Below, one piece after another: positions 14,897 to 21,638 of a stretch of 21,638 nucleotides of DNA (position 1 is the stretch's first letter; each line of letters opens with the position of its first letter). The DNA comes from WJMT01 sp964611275. GTDB lineage: Bacteria; Acidobacteriota; Aminicenantia; Aminicenantales; Aminicenantaceae. The DNA lies in NCBI GenBank assembly GCA_964611275.1, contig CAZSZS010000152.1, positions 1-21,638 of the forward strand, read 5' to 3'. Below the pieces are notes generated by a model. The model did not search any database. It worked only from the letters and a program-made list of their open reading frames with translations, and was not told the origin of the DNA. The position numbers and the translations under genes are program-made.

Positions 14897-16251
14897 TCTT
14901 TTGACTCCGAACGGTTAAGGGACCTTCTCATTTTTTTATATTCCTCCCCGTATACGGAGAGGTCACGTACGACACACCCTGTTTTTGCCAGATGGCGCAT
15001 CAGTTCCGTACACCGCGAACAGGTAATACAGACCTTCCTCTTATCCAGTGTGCCTTTTTCCATAAGGTCACACGGCGCATCCGGATAGGCAAAGGAACTC
15101 CTTCCGAGCCCGATAAAAGAAGCTTTCTTCTCTTTGATAACCGCTGCTCCTACGAAGGGGAAAAATTGGCGAAGCCATGAATACCCTGTCCCTACAAACG
15201 GCACATCGGGAAATTCCTTCTGCAGGTTTGAAACAGTCCTGATCAACCTTATCACTCCTTCCAGAGGACCCTCCTCAGGTTCGGGGGTACCGGGTGCTTC
15301 CCTGTCAAAGGGCCTGGAGATATGAGGTTTATAATAAGGATGACCTGCTGTGATGTTAAACAAAGCGCAGCCCAGGATCAGGAGCCTTCTAATGAGGACT
15401 TTTGTCTCAGTAAGATCTATATCAAGGCTTGATTCTCTGGCAAATCCGAATCCATACGGAAAAGGGATCCCGTCAAACACGTTTATGCGCGATGAGACAT
15501 CCAGCCCCTCTATATTGGATTTGATTTTGTGAACCACCTCCGTCAGGAACCGGGTCCTGTTTTCAAATCCTCCTCCGTAGCGGCTGTTCTGCCTCGAATA
15601 AGCACCCAACAATTCATTCAATAAATAACCGTGACAACTTTTTATATCCACGGCATTAAACCCAGCATGAAAGGCCAAACGGGCCGCTTCAAAAAAATCA
15701 TCCTGCAGCGAATCAAGTTCTTTATCACTTACGATATCAAGATATTGAGGATCTTTGTCTAAAAACGGATTGAAATTCACTACTTTAGGCTTATACCCTT
15801 TGACAGGCCTGCTGTATCTACCAGAATGAGTGAGCTGAAGCACACAATAAATACGGTGTGATGTTCCGAACTTCTCTGCCGCTGCTGAACGAGCCTTTGC
15901 AACAAGCGTTTTAAAGGAATCAATGTTTTCATTGCTGATAAAGAGCTGGCGCGGATTTGACCTGGAATCATCCGTTACCGCTGTGGCTTCAAACCAAATA
16001 AGCCCGCTTCCCCCCTCTGCATAGCGAAGGTAGCGCCTCTCCGTCCACTTGCTTGGAGCTCCGTTGTGATACGCATCAAATCCTTCCATGGGGTGAACCG
16101 CAAGGCGGTTCGGTATCTGAGTGCCGCTGATGGGGATCTTCTTGAAAAGACTGGAAATATCCTCACTAAAGGGAAGCCTGTATCCCAAATCTTCTGAATC
16201 TCTTAAAAGCTCATCACTGTTTTCATAATCAAATACTTTGTGATAAGACAT
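14893..16251 (-). CDS. NADH:flavin oxidoreductase (old yellow enzyme family) with Fe-S motif
   Basis: FMN TIM-barrel oxidoreductase (452 aa). Family landmarks are the N-terminal NRLAVHPMEG, GGSGLIWFEATAV, QLTHSGRYS, and DIKSCHGYLLNELL followed by RYGGGFENRTRF. Near the C-terminus is C408-x2-C411-x2-C414-x11-C426, close to the [4Fe-4S] motif of 2,4-dienoyl-CoA reductase and trimethylamine dehydrogenase, but one residue shorter between the second and third Cys. Those relatives continue with FAD/NAD domains; this protein ends just after the cluster, so electrons may come from, or go to, the separate FAD protein it overlaps by 4 nt. It is the first gene of the minus operon, with GGAG (16256-16259) 4 nt before the ATG. 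The likely role is reducing an activated double bond in a sugar intermediate, or the reverse. Confidence 0.9.
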   Translation of the reverse strand: MSYHKVFDYENSDELLRDSEDLGYRLPFSEDISSLFKKIPISGTQIPNRLAVHPMEGFDAYHNGAPSKWTERRYLRYAEGGSGLIWFEATAVTDDSRSNPRQLFISNENIDSFKTLVAKARSAAAEKFGTSHRIYCVLQLTHSGRYSRPVKGYKPKVVNFNPFLDKDPQYLDIVSDKELDSLQDDFFEAARLAFHAGFNAVDIKSCHGYLLNELLGAYSRQNSRYGGGFENRTRFLTEVVHKIKSNIEGLDVSSRINVFDGIPFPYGFGFARESSLDIDLTETKVLIRRLLILGCALFNITAGHPYYKPHISRPFDREAPGTPEPEEGPLEGVIRLIRTVSNLQKEFPDVPFVGTGYSWLRQFFPFVGAAVIKEKKASFIGLGRSSFAYPDAPCDLMEKGTLDKRKVCITCSRCTELMRHLAKTGCVVRDLSVYGEEYKKMRRSLNRSESKE

Positions 16252-16346
16252 ATCTCTCCGTATTTTATTAAATTTCTATTGAAAATGGGAATAAAAATTT
16301 GAATTAAGAACCTGTTTATAAGAAAATAACAAAGGCGATTTCACTC
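16252..16346. promoter_or_regulatory. Divergent intergenic region, OYE operon and NagA operon
   Basis: A 95 nt AT-rich gap between divergent start codons, so it must hold promoters for both operons unless one is elsewhere. TTGAAA (16279-16284) and TTGAAT (16300-16305) are -35-like on the plus strand, but neither has a convincing -10 at 16-18 nt. I mark the region, not exact boxes. Confidence 0.35.
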
Positions 16347-17450
16347 ATGAAAGCTGTTGGCGGAAAGAAGAAGGACACCCAGAGTTTTAAAGGAAAGGTC
16401 TGGAGAGACGGGCGTTTCACAGAATCAGAATTTCATATATATGATGGGAGAATAGGCAGCGGTCTTAAAACCAGGCCCTATGAAGCCGCCTACATCATCC
16501 CTCCGTTCACAGAGCCTCATATACACGGTGGATGGGGGAAGGACTTTGCACAAAGCGACTTTGGTCCTCTTGAGAAAAAACTCAAACGTTCGGGTGTTTT
16601 TGGCGCAGTGCCTGCGATAAGCTGTTCCTCAGTGGATAAGCTGGAAAAAATATCCGCGTCATTCAAAAAATACAAAGCCAAAAATCCGAACAGTATTTTC
16701 CCTTTTTTAAGAGTGGAAGGCCCTTTTATCAGTCCGGCTAAAAAAGGAGCACAGGAGGAAAAATACATACTCCCTGCTACTATCCAGAATATTGAGGAAT
16801 TATTGAGTGTCGATAGCTACAAAATACACACATTCGCCCCTGAATTAATGCATTCAGATGTCTTTGTTACCAAAGCTCTCAATGCCGGTAAAATTCCTTC
16901 GGCAGGACACAGCCAGGCAACGTATAAGGAGTTTTTAAAACTCTATGACCTCGGCCTCAGGCACATGACGCACTTTCCCAATGCCATGAGCCCGCTCCAT
17001 CACAGGGAGATCGGACTTACCGGTGCCGGCCTCATCCTTGACGACATCCAGCTCGAATTCATAGCTGACGGGATCCATAACTCCATGGATTTTTTTGCTC
17101 TTCTTCTGAAAATAAAAGGCCCCTCTTTCTGTCTGACCTCGGACATGATCCCACAGGCTTTTTCCGGCTCTCGTTCATTCCCGCATATAAAAACAGACTC
17201 TGCCGGCCGCAGAATCACACTAGGAAAGGATGTTCTCGCCGGCGGAGCTACCCCGGTTCCCGAACAAGCCGCAGCCCTTTTTAAATTCCGTATCAAGCCC
17301 GAAGAGATCATACCACTTGCCTGCACGAACGCCCTTAAATTTTTTGGGCTTCCGGTCACTGAAATCAAACAAGGACAGGATGCGGACTTTATCCTTCTCA
17401 ACAAATCCTTTGAGGTCGAAGCTGTTTATGAAAAAGGAGAAAAACTATAG
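16347..17450 (+). CDS. nagA: N-acetylglucosamine-6-phosphate deacetylase-like amidohydrolase (NagA)
   Basis: Metal-dependent deacetylase of the amidohydrolase superfamily (367 aa, slightly short of the usual 380-390). All key positions are visible: HIH (58-60) after the first strand, E124 in EGPF, H188 in AGHS, H209 in MTHFPNAMSP, H244 in ADGIH, and the catalytic aspartate D266 in TSDMIP. It would remove acetate from GlcNAc-6-phosphate to give glucosamine-6-phosphate for glycolysis or cell-wall precursors. The first 45 residues are a degenerate beta-sandwich strand set, as in family members. The ribosome site is weak (AGG about 11 nt upstream). It leads an operon with two phosphohexomutase genes, which fits amino-sugar phosphate metabolism. 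No phosphosugar transporter or NagB is present here. Confidence 0.88.
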   Translation: MKAVGGKKKDTQSFKGKVWRDGRFTESEFHIYDGRIGSGLKTRPYEAAYIIPPFTEPHIHGGWGKDFAQSDFGPLEKKLKRSGVFGAVPAISCSSVDKLEKISASFKKYKAKNPNSIFPFLRVEGPFISPAKKGAQEEKYILPATIQNIEELLSVDSYKIHTFAPELMHSDVFVTKALNAGKIPSAGHSQATYKEFLKLYDLGLRHMTHFPNAMSPLHHREIGLTGAGLILDDIQLEFIADGIHNSMDFFALLLKIKGPSFCLTSDMIPQAFSGSRSFPHIKTDSAGRRITLGKDVLAGGATPVPEQAAALFKFRIKPEEIIPLACTNALKFFGLPVTEIKQGQDADFILLNKSFEVEAVYEKGEKL

Positions 17451-17453
17451 GAG
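17449..17453 (+). promoter_or_regulatory. Ribosome binding site for TTG start of first mutase paralogue
   Basis: AGGAG overlaps the NagA stop codon (TAG 17448-17450) and lies 7 nt before TTG 17461. The resulting protein start (MEDRLRISVSGIRG) lines up with the start of the next paralogue, which supports TTG over the upstream in-frame ATG 17428 inside NagA. Confidence 0.7.
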
Positions 17454-17460
17454 ATTTAAA

Positions 17461-18801
17461 TTGGAAGACCGCCTAAGGATCTCTGTTTCCGGAATACGGG
17501 GAAAGGTCCCGGAAGCGCTCAATGTTGAAGTCGCTTCCGAATTCGCATCCGCTTTTTCATCTTATCTGGAAAAAGGAAAAATGGCTCTCTCCAGGGACGG
17601 CAGAGAATCAAGCCGTATGCTCGCTATGGCCGCGGCTTCTTCTGTGATGGCGTCCGGACTGGATTGTGTGGACTATGGAAGGATTCCCACTCCTTTTCTT
17701 CAATTTCACCTAAGAAGAATCCGTTTCTCAGGGGGGATATCCGTATCCGCAGGCCACAATCCCTCTCCCTGGAATGCCATCCTCTTGTTAAACCGGGAAG
17801 GGTATTATCTTGAGGCATCCGAAGGACCCGAGGTCTTTAATGTGTATGAATCGGGCTCCTTCCAAAAAGCGCCGTGGAGCAAACTCGGTAAAATTAAAGA
17901 ACAAGCCTTTCCGTTTGATCAATACCTTGAAGCCCTGTCACAGATCGTCAACCTTAAAGAAATAAAAAAGGCCGGATTCAAATTGACTGCAGACCCGTGT
18001 AACGGAGCGGTATCTCCTTTTTTAAAACCCTACAGCGAGTTTTTCGGGCTGAACACGGTCTCCATAAATGACGAAATAGACAAGCCGTTTTTCCACTCGC
18101 CCGAACCCTCCCCGGAAAATTCAACTCAAGCTGAAGCTGTGGTCAAGGCTACTGACTCAGATATCGGATTTCTCCTCAACTCAGACGGAAGCCGGATTTC
18201 CTTTGTCTCGGAAAAAGGGATCGGTCTCAGTGAAGAGATAACACTCCCTCTCTGCCTTCTCTCACTCAAAGACAGGATAAAAACCGCTGTGTCTACGGTA
18301 GCGACTTCCTCCCTCATCGACTGGGTGGGAAAGACAGCTCATATACAGATAATAAAAACAAAAATAGGCCAGTCCTCCGTATCTCACACCATACGTGCGG
18401 AAGGGGCAGAAGCCGGAGGCGAAGGAAGCGGAAGCTTTTTCTTTCTCCCTTTTTCCCCGGGATACGACTCTTTGTTAGCCCTGACTTTGGTTCTTGACCT
18501 TATGGCTAGAGAAGGCAGGAGCCTTTCCGAGATCGTATCCCCTTTTCCGGAACTTGTAAGAAAAAAAATAAAAATACAGGTATCGCCGGAGAAGATCTAC
18601 AGGGTCATGGACATGCTTGAAGAAAAATATTCCGGAGAAAGACCAGATGTTACGGATGGGCTCAGGATCGATAGAAAAAAGGCCTGGTTTATCATCAGGC
18701 CTTCTTCAACCGAATTCATTTTGAGAATCATGATCGAAGGCCAGGACAGTAAATCCGTAACTTCCATTGAAGAAGAAATAAAGGAAAGGATCGAAACGTG
18801 A
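17461..18801 (+). CDS. Degenerate phosphohexomutase paralogue, probable pseudoenzyme
   Basis: Alpha-D-phosphohexomutase fold protein (446 aa from TTG 17461), almost the same length as its downstream neighbour (445 aa) and alignable throughout. The active-site serine loop, TASHNP in the family, is SAGHNP here, so the phosphorylated serine is Gly98. The metal loop DxDxDR is N240-S-D-G-S-R245, keeping only the middle acid. The sugar-binding loop GGEGNGG is altered to GGEGSGS, and the phosphate-binding loop is RPSSTEF instead of RPSNTEP. The frame is open and the gene sits inside a tight operon (10 nt after NagA, 4 nt overlap with the next gene), so it is a maintained protein, not a decayed gene. 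The likely role is a non-catalytic or regulatory partner of the intact mutase, or phosphosugar sensing. Confidence 0.85.
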   Translation: MEDRLRISVSGIRGKVPEALNVEVASEFASAFSSYLEKGKMALSRDGRESSRMLAMAAASSVMASGLDCVDYGRIPTPFLQFHLRRIRFSGGISVSAGHNPSPWNAILLLNREGYYLEASEGPEVFNVYESGSFQKAPWSKLGKIKEQAFPFDQYLEALSQIVNLKEIKKAGFKLTADPCNGAVSPFLKPYSEFFGLNTVSINDEIDKPFFHSPEPSPENSTQAEAVVKATDSDIGFLLNSDGSRISFVSEKGIGLSEEITLPLCLLSLKDRIKTAVSTVATSSLIDWVGKTAHIQIIKTKIGQSSVSHTIRAEGAEAGGEGSGSFFFLPFSPGYDSLLALTLVLDLMAREGRSLSEIVSPFPELVRKKIKIQVSPEKIYRVMDMLEEKYSGERPDVTDGLRIDRKKAWFIIRPSSTEFILRIMIEGQDSKSVTSIEEEIKERIET

Positions 18802-20135
18802 GGGTATCTGACTTAAAAATAAGCATCTCCGGGATAAGGGGAATCGTGGGGCAGAGCCTCACTCCCCAGCTCATCCTGAAATTCTCCGAAGCTTTTTCCA
18901 GTTTCATTGGTGAGGGGGAAATAGCTGTGGCAAGGGACACCCGTCCTTCAGGGGAAATGCTTAAATACGCTGTTTTCTCCGGCATGCTTTCCTGCGGCTC
19001 GACCCCGATTGATATGGGAATACTGCCCATTCCATCGCTCCAGTTTTATGTGAAGTCAAAAAAACTGCAGGGCGGAATATGCATAACCGCCTCACACAAC
19101 CCGGTGGAATGGAATGCCCTCAAACTCGTGAAAAAAGGAGGTTTTTTCCTCAATCCCTACGAAGCGGAAGAGCTCCTTGACTATTATTATCAGGGAAAAT
19201 TCAAAAGAGTCCATAGATCAGGCGTCATCAAAAAAGAGCCGCATCCGTTCAGGATCCATGAGAACAAGATCCTGCGCTTCATCGATACGGATGCCATCAG
19301 AAGGAAAAAGCTCAAGGTCATAGTGGACCCCTGCGGAGGGGCTGCTTCCCCTTATATAAAAAATTTCCTCGAAAAAATGGGTGCGGAAGTCCTGTGCATC
19401 AACTGCCAATTATCCAATGGATTCCCAAGAAAACCGGAACCTTTGCCTCAAAACATAGGGGATCTATGTGAATCCGTGAAAAAAAACGGGGCGGACATCG
19501 GGTTTGCTCAAGACGCAGATGCTGACAGGCTGGCTGTGGTGGACGAAAAGGGGCAGCCTATCGGCGAAGAATACACGCTGGCCTTAGCCGTACGCTATTA
19601 TCTGTCTTACAGACAGAAATCACCGGTTGTTGTCAACCTCTCCACATCCCGGGTGATAGAAGATATATCCAGAAAAGCAGGAGTCAAACTCCTGAGAACA
19701 AAAGTCGGAGAGATCAATGTTTCAAGGAAAATGCTGGAAACAGACGCCAAAATAGGGGGCGAAGGAAACGGGGGCATCATAGCCGCTGATACGCATGCGT
19801 GCAGGGATAGCTTTACGGGCATGGCCCTTCTCCTAGAATACCTGGCCCGTTCGTCAAAAAAAGTATCGCAGCTCAAACAAGAGCTCCCTCAGTACAAGAT
19901 GATAAAAGGAAAAGTCACAGCCGGCTTTAGCGACAGAAAAAGGATCATAAACCTTGTGAAGTCAAAATTCAATAAAGGCAAGATAAATATGGAAGACGGA
20001 TTGAGGATCGACTACCCCGAGTTCTGGCTGCACGTCAGGCCCTCAAATACAGAGCCTGTCATGAGGATCATCATCGAAGGCAGGGAAGACAAACTCATCG
20101 AATCCATATATTCGGAAATAAAGGAGCAGCTGTAG
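18798..20135 (+). CDS. Phosphoglucosamine/phosphomannomutase-type phosphohexomutase
   Basis: Catalytically complete alpha-D-phosphohexomutase (445 aa). SISGIRG starts domain 1. The phosphoserine loop is T97-A-S99-H-N-P, followed by EWNALK. The magnesium loop is D239-A-D241-A-D243-R. The sugar-specificity loop is GGEGNGG, and the C-terminal phosphate-binding loop is RPSNTEPVMR. It would interconvert hexose-6- and hexose-1-phosphate. The ISGIRG start and HNPxEWNALK version recall GlmM-like enzymes, and the NagA neighbour favours glucosamine-6-phosphate to glucosamine-1-phosphate, but mannose or glucose phosphates cannot be excluded. The start is GTG at 18798, overlapping the previous stop as GTGA. 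A tandem duplication with divergence of the first copy is the simplest origin. Confidence 0.92.
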   Translation: MRVSDLKISISGIRGIVGQSLTPQLILKFSEAFSSFIGEGEIAVARDTRPSGEMLKYAVFSGMLSCGSTPIDMGILPIPSLQFYVKSKKLQGGICITASHNPVEWNALKLVKKGGFFLNPYEAEELLDYYYQGKFKRVHRSGVIKKEPHPFRIHENKILRFIDTDAIRRKKLKVIVDPCGGAASPYIKNFLEKMGAEVLCINCQLSNGFPRKPEPLPQNIGDLCESVKKNGADIGFAQDADADRLAVVDEKGQPIGEEYTLALAVRYYLSYRQKSPVVVNLSTSRVIEDISRKAGVKLLRTKVGEINVSRKMLETDAKIGGEGNGGIIAADTHACRDSFTGMALLLEYLARSSKKVSQLKQELPQYKMIKGKVTAGFSDRKRIINLVKSKFNKGKINMEDGLRIDYPEFWLHVRPSNTEPVMRIIIEGREDKLIESIYSEIKEQL

Positions 20136-20324
20136 TGGCTGAGGAACCATCAGAATATATATGAAACTCTAATCCTTTAGTTCAGGGGGAAGGGGGATCT
20201 CTATTCTTTGTACGCCACTATTACGCTGATTTTCTGGTATTCTCTGTTTTCTGTGGGTGTCTTGTTGACTTGTCCGTTATTTTACATTTATGATGAGTGA
20301 TGAAGCCGCTTAGAGGATGGAAAT
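20136..20324. other. Intergenic junction with a short hydrophobic open stretch
   Basis: A 189 nt gap where composition drops sharply to AT-rich. No clear terminator follows the mutase. In the frame of the downstream polymerase fragment, 20181-20297 is open and encodes about 39 residues, mostly hydrophobic (LYATITLIFWYSLFSVGVLL), then two TGA codons. It has no convincing start or ribosome site. It may be the relic of a membrane protein's N-terminus cut at this junction. Confidence 0.4.
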
Positions 20325-21158
20325 TTGATGAAATCAAGTGAAAATCAGCAGCAACAAAAAAATCAATTTCCTATCCTCTTAGTATATCGAAGAAATAAAA
20401 TTATATTGGTACTTAGTTTTTTTCTTTCTATATTCCTTGCCATATTATTTACTGGTCGATCCAATCTATTTTTGATTTTGACTGCAATGATAGGGATTTT
20501 ATTTGTTCTTAGACGAATAAGCTTTTTAAAAACTATTTTTGTCTTTACTTTTTTTGGATAAGTAATTTTCTTTATATTAGGATTTCTAATGCATAAAGTA
20601 GGTACGTTTGCTCAACCTTTAAGTTTAACAATATATGATGCTAAAGGAAGTTTTATCAAATATCTTATAGGGCCAATTACTGCATTAGACCAATTAATGA
20701 ATAGTCCCCATGGACAAGCAATGGGAAAATATTCTTTTAGATTTTTTTGTATAATTGGAGCTTTGTTGGGTTTTAAAACAGAAGTTACTTCCCTAGTCAG
20801 AGATTTTACTTTTGTTCCAGTTCCCGTAAATGTATATACTGTTGCTGACCCCTATTATAGAGATTTTGGAATTATTGGGGTGATGATTGCCCAATTATTA
20901 TTCGGATTAATTCATGGCTATATCTATAGACGAGCGACAATATCTAAACCATCAGCAACTGTAATAATGAGCTATGGTTTATCGTTATATCCTCTAATCT
21001 TCCAATTTTTTCAGGATCAATATTTATCTCTTACTTCAACTTGGATGCAATTCTCTTTGTTATTCCTTTTTGCTTTTTTTATACGGAAATTATATAGGAA
21101 TAAATCGAAAAATCGTGTTATTTTTCATTTTGAAAGAAATTCTAATAATGTGCTATAG
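20325..21158 (+). pseudogene. Wzy-like oligosaccharide repeat-unit polymerase, truncated with in-frame stop
   Basis: Polytopic membrane protein fragment. One frame runs from TTG 20325/ATG 20328 to TAG 21158 and is broken only by TAA at 20559-20561, so about 277 aa would be made by read-through. Before the stop come two membrane segments with a TGR motif. After it comes the hallmark region of the repeat-unit polymerase family, VPVPVNVYT followed by PYYRDFGIIGV, then more membrane segments. Full-length polymerases are about 400 aa with the TGR region near the middle, so the N-terminal half is missing: the preceding DNA is the end of the mutase gene and a short gap. A ribosome-like GAGG (20313-20316) precedes the start by chance or after rearrangement. 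The protein would have polymerised O-antigen repeats; it is probably non-functional now. A sequencing error at the stop cannot be excluded. Confidence 0.7.
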
Positions 21159-21498
21159 ACCTTTACTGGATATAATAATTGTAAATTGGAACTCAGGTAT
21201 ACAATTACGCGAATGTATCTATTCAATAAATTGTTCAAGAAGAAACAATCTAAATTTAAATAATATAGTTATAGTGGATAATGCATCTACTGATGGATCT
21301 TTAGATTATATTGAAAATTTATCTTTACCTTTGAAAATTATATATAACACAGAAAACAGAGGGTTTGCTGCAGCGTGTAATCAAGGTGCAGTAAATAGTC
21401 AAGCAGATTATTTATTATATCTTAATCCTGATACAAAGTTGTTTCCAGATTCATTGAGAATACCAATCCAATTCTCGATAATTTTCAAGAAACTTTGA
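21148..21498 (+). pseudogene. GT2 glycosyltransferase, C-terminally truncated
   Basis: N-terminal part of a family 2 glycosyltransferase of the rhamnosyltransferase (WbbL-like) kind (116 aa from ATG 21148; relatives are about 280-300 aa). Clear GT-A motifs are present: IIIVNWNSG near the start, VDNASTDGS, NRGFAAACNQGA, and LYLNPDT as the metal/nucleotide site. The frame then closes at TGA 21496-21498, straight after the nucleotide-binding half, without the acceptor-binding half. It overlaps the polymerase fragment end by 11 nt, the normal packing of an O-antigen operon. Base use is strongly AT-rich like its neighbours. Either a deletion or a frameshift removed the rest; the adjacent frame does not restore an obvious glycosyltransferase C-terminus. 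Confidence 0.7.
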
Positions 21499-21638
21499 AT
21501 GCCTATAAAAATTTTTTGCCGGGAGTTAGAAAATTTGATAGATAAGCATAAAATATTAGATAAGATCAATAGTCAAAATAACATAGAACTAGAGCTAGGT
21601 TGTGGAAATCGTAAAAGAATAAGTAATGCGATTGGAAT
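21499..21638 (+). CDS. SAM-dependent methyltransferase, N-terminal part (runs off window)
   Basis: An open frame begins at ATG 21499, directly after the TGA of the glycosyltransferase fragment and in the same frame, and stays open to the window end (46 codons). A charged helix-like start is followed by IELELGCGNRKR, the glycine-rich motif I of class I methyltransferases, in the LGCGxxKR form common in polysaccharide-cluster methyltransferases and sugar-modifying enzymes. Only the first part of the SAM-binding fold is visible, and the start is uncertain because no good ribosome site precedes it. It may be the next gene of the O-antigen locus, or a piece joined by the deletion that truncated the glycosyltransferase. 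Confidence 0.6.
   Translation, partial: MPIKIFCRELENLIDKHKILDKINSQNNIELELGCGNRKRISNAIG

Noticed and set aside
17230..17460. N-terminal extension of the first mutase paralogue upstream of 17461
   Set aside because: The extension is out-of-frame NagA coding sequence, and AGGAG with TTG 17461 gives a start that aligns with the paralogue.
17461..18801. First mutase paralogue as a decayed pseudogene
   Set aside because: Open frame, normal length, overlapping operon position and good ribosome site indicate an expressed protein; only catalytic residues are lost.
21440..21545. Simple one-base frameshift to explain the short GT2 gene
   Set aside because: The alternative frame after about 21450 gives only about 30 residues before TAA and no recognisable GT2 C-terminal motifs, so a deletion or rearrangement is at least as likely.
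1..21638. tRNA, rRNA, CRISPR array, transposase or prophage genes
   Set aside because: Looked for on both strands; no repeat-spacer pattern, transposase motif or cloverleaf that I could support by eye.

Overview
The window looks like part of a chromosome from an uncultured, probably anaerobic, sugar-degrading bacterium. Evidence for this is the set of cytoplasmic carbohydrate enzymes, a URO-D-family protein, an old-yellow-enzyme protein with an Fe-S cysteine motif, and a radical-SAM peptide locus. I cannot fix the phylum from sequence alone. The mix resembles candidate phyla such as Omnitrophota or Aminicenantota, but that is only an impression. No rRNA, tRNA, CRISPR array, transposase or integrase was seen.

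Region 1 (about 1-3157) is a compact RiPP (ribosomally made, modified peptide) locus. On the minus strand lie a 66-residue Cys-rich precursor with its own promoter and, upstream of it, a radical SAM/SPASM maturase fused to a C-terminal HPr-kinase-like P-loop domain. A divergent S26-type signal peptidase may remove the leader. The fusion suggests one protein that both cross-links and phosphorylates the peptide.

Region 2 (3226-16251) is a sugar catabolic locus of two convergent operons. The plus-strand operon is GH38 alpha-mannosidase, Gfo/Idh/MocA oxidoreductase, URO-D-family protein and a large unrecognised glycosidase-like protein that appears to start at an ATA codon. The minus-strand operon, in transcription order, is OYE-type FMN/Fe-S oxidoreductase, fumarate-reductase-like FAD protein, short-chain dehydrogenase, and a fused KDPG aldolase/KDG kinase. 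Genes in each operon overlap or nearly touch. The two operons meet tail to tail, with their stop codons sharing four bases. Together they suggest intracellular cleavage of a mannoside-like glycan, redox remodelling of the sugar, and an Entner-Doudoroff-type finish to pyruvate and glyceraldehyde-3-phosphate. No transporter, regulator or dehydratase is in view, so the substrate is unknown.

Region 3 (16347-20135) is a plus-strand amino-sugar operon: a NagA-like N-acetylglucosamine-6-phosphate deacetylase followed by two tandem phosphohexomutase paralogues. The first paralogue has lost the catalytic serine and most of the metal-binding loop, so it looks like a pseudoenzyme. The second is intact.

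Region 4 (about 20160-21638) is abruptly AT-rich and holds the damaged edge of an O-antigen/polysaccharide cluster. It contains a Wzy-type polymerase fragment with an in-frame stop, a truncated GT2 glycosyltransferase, and the start of a methyltransferase that runs off the window.
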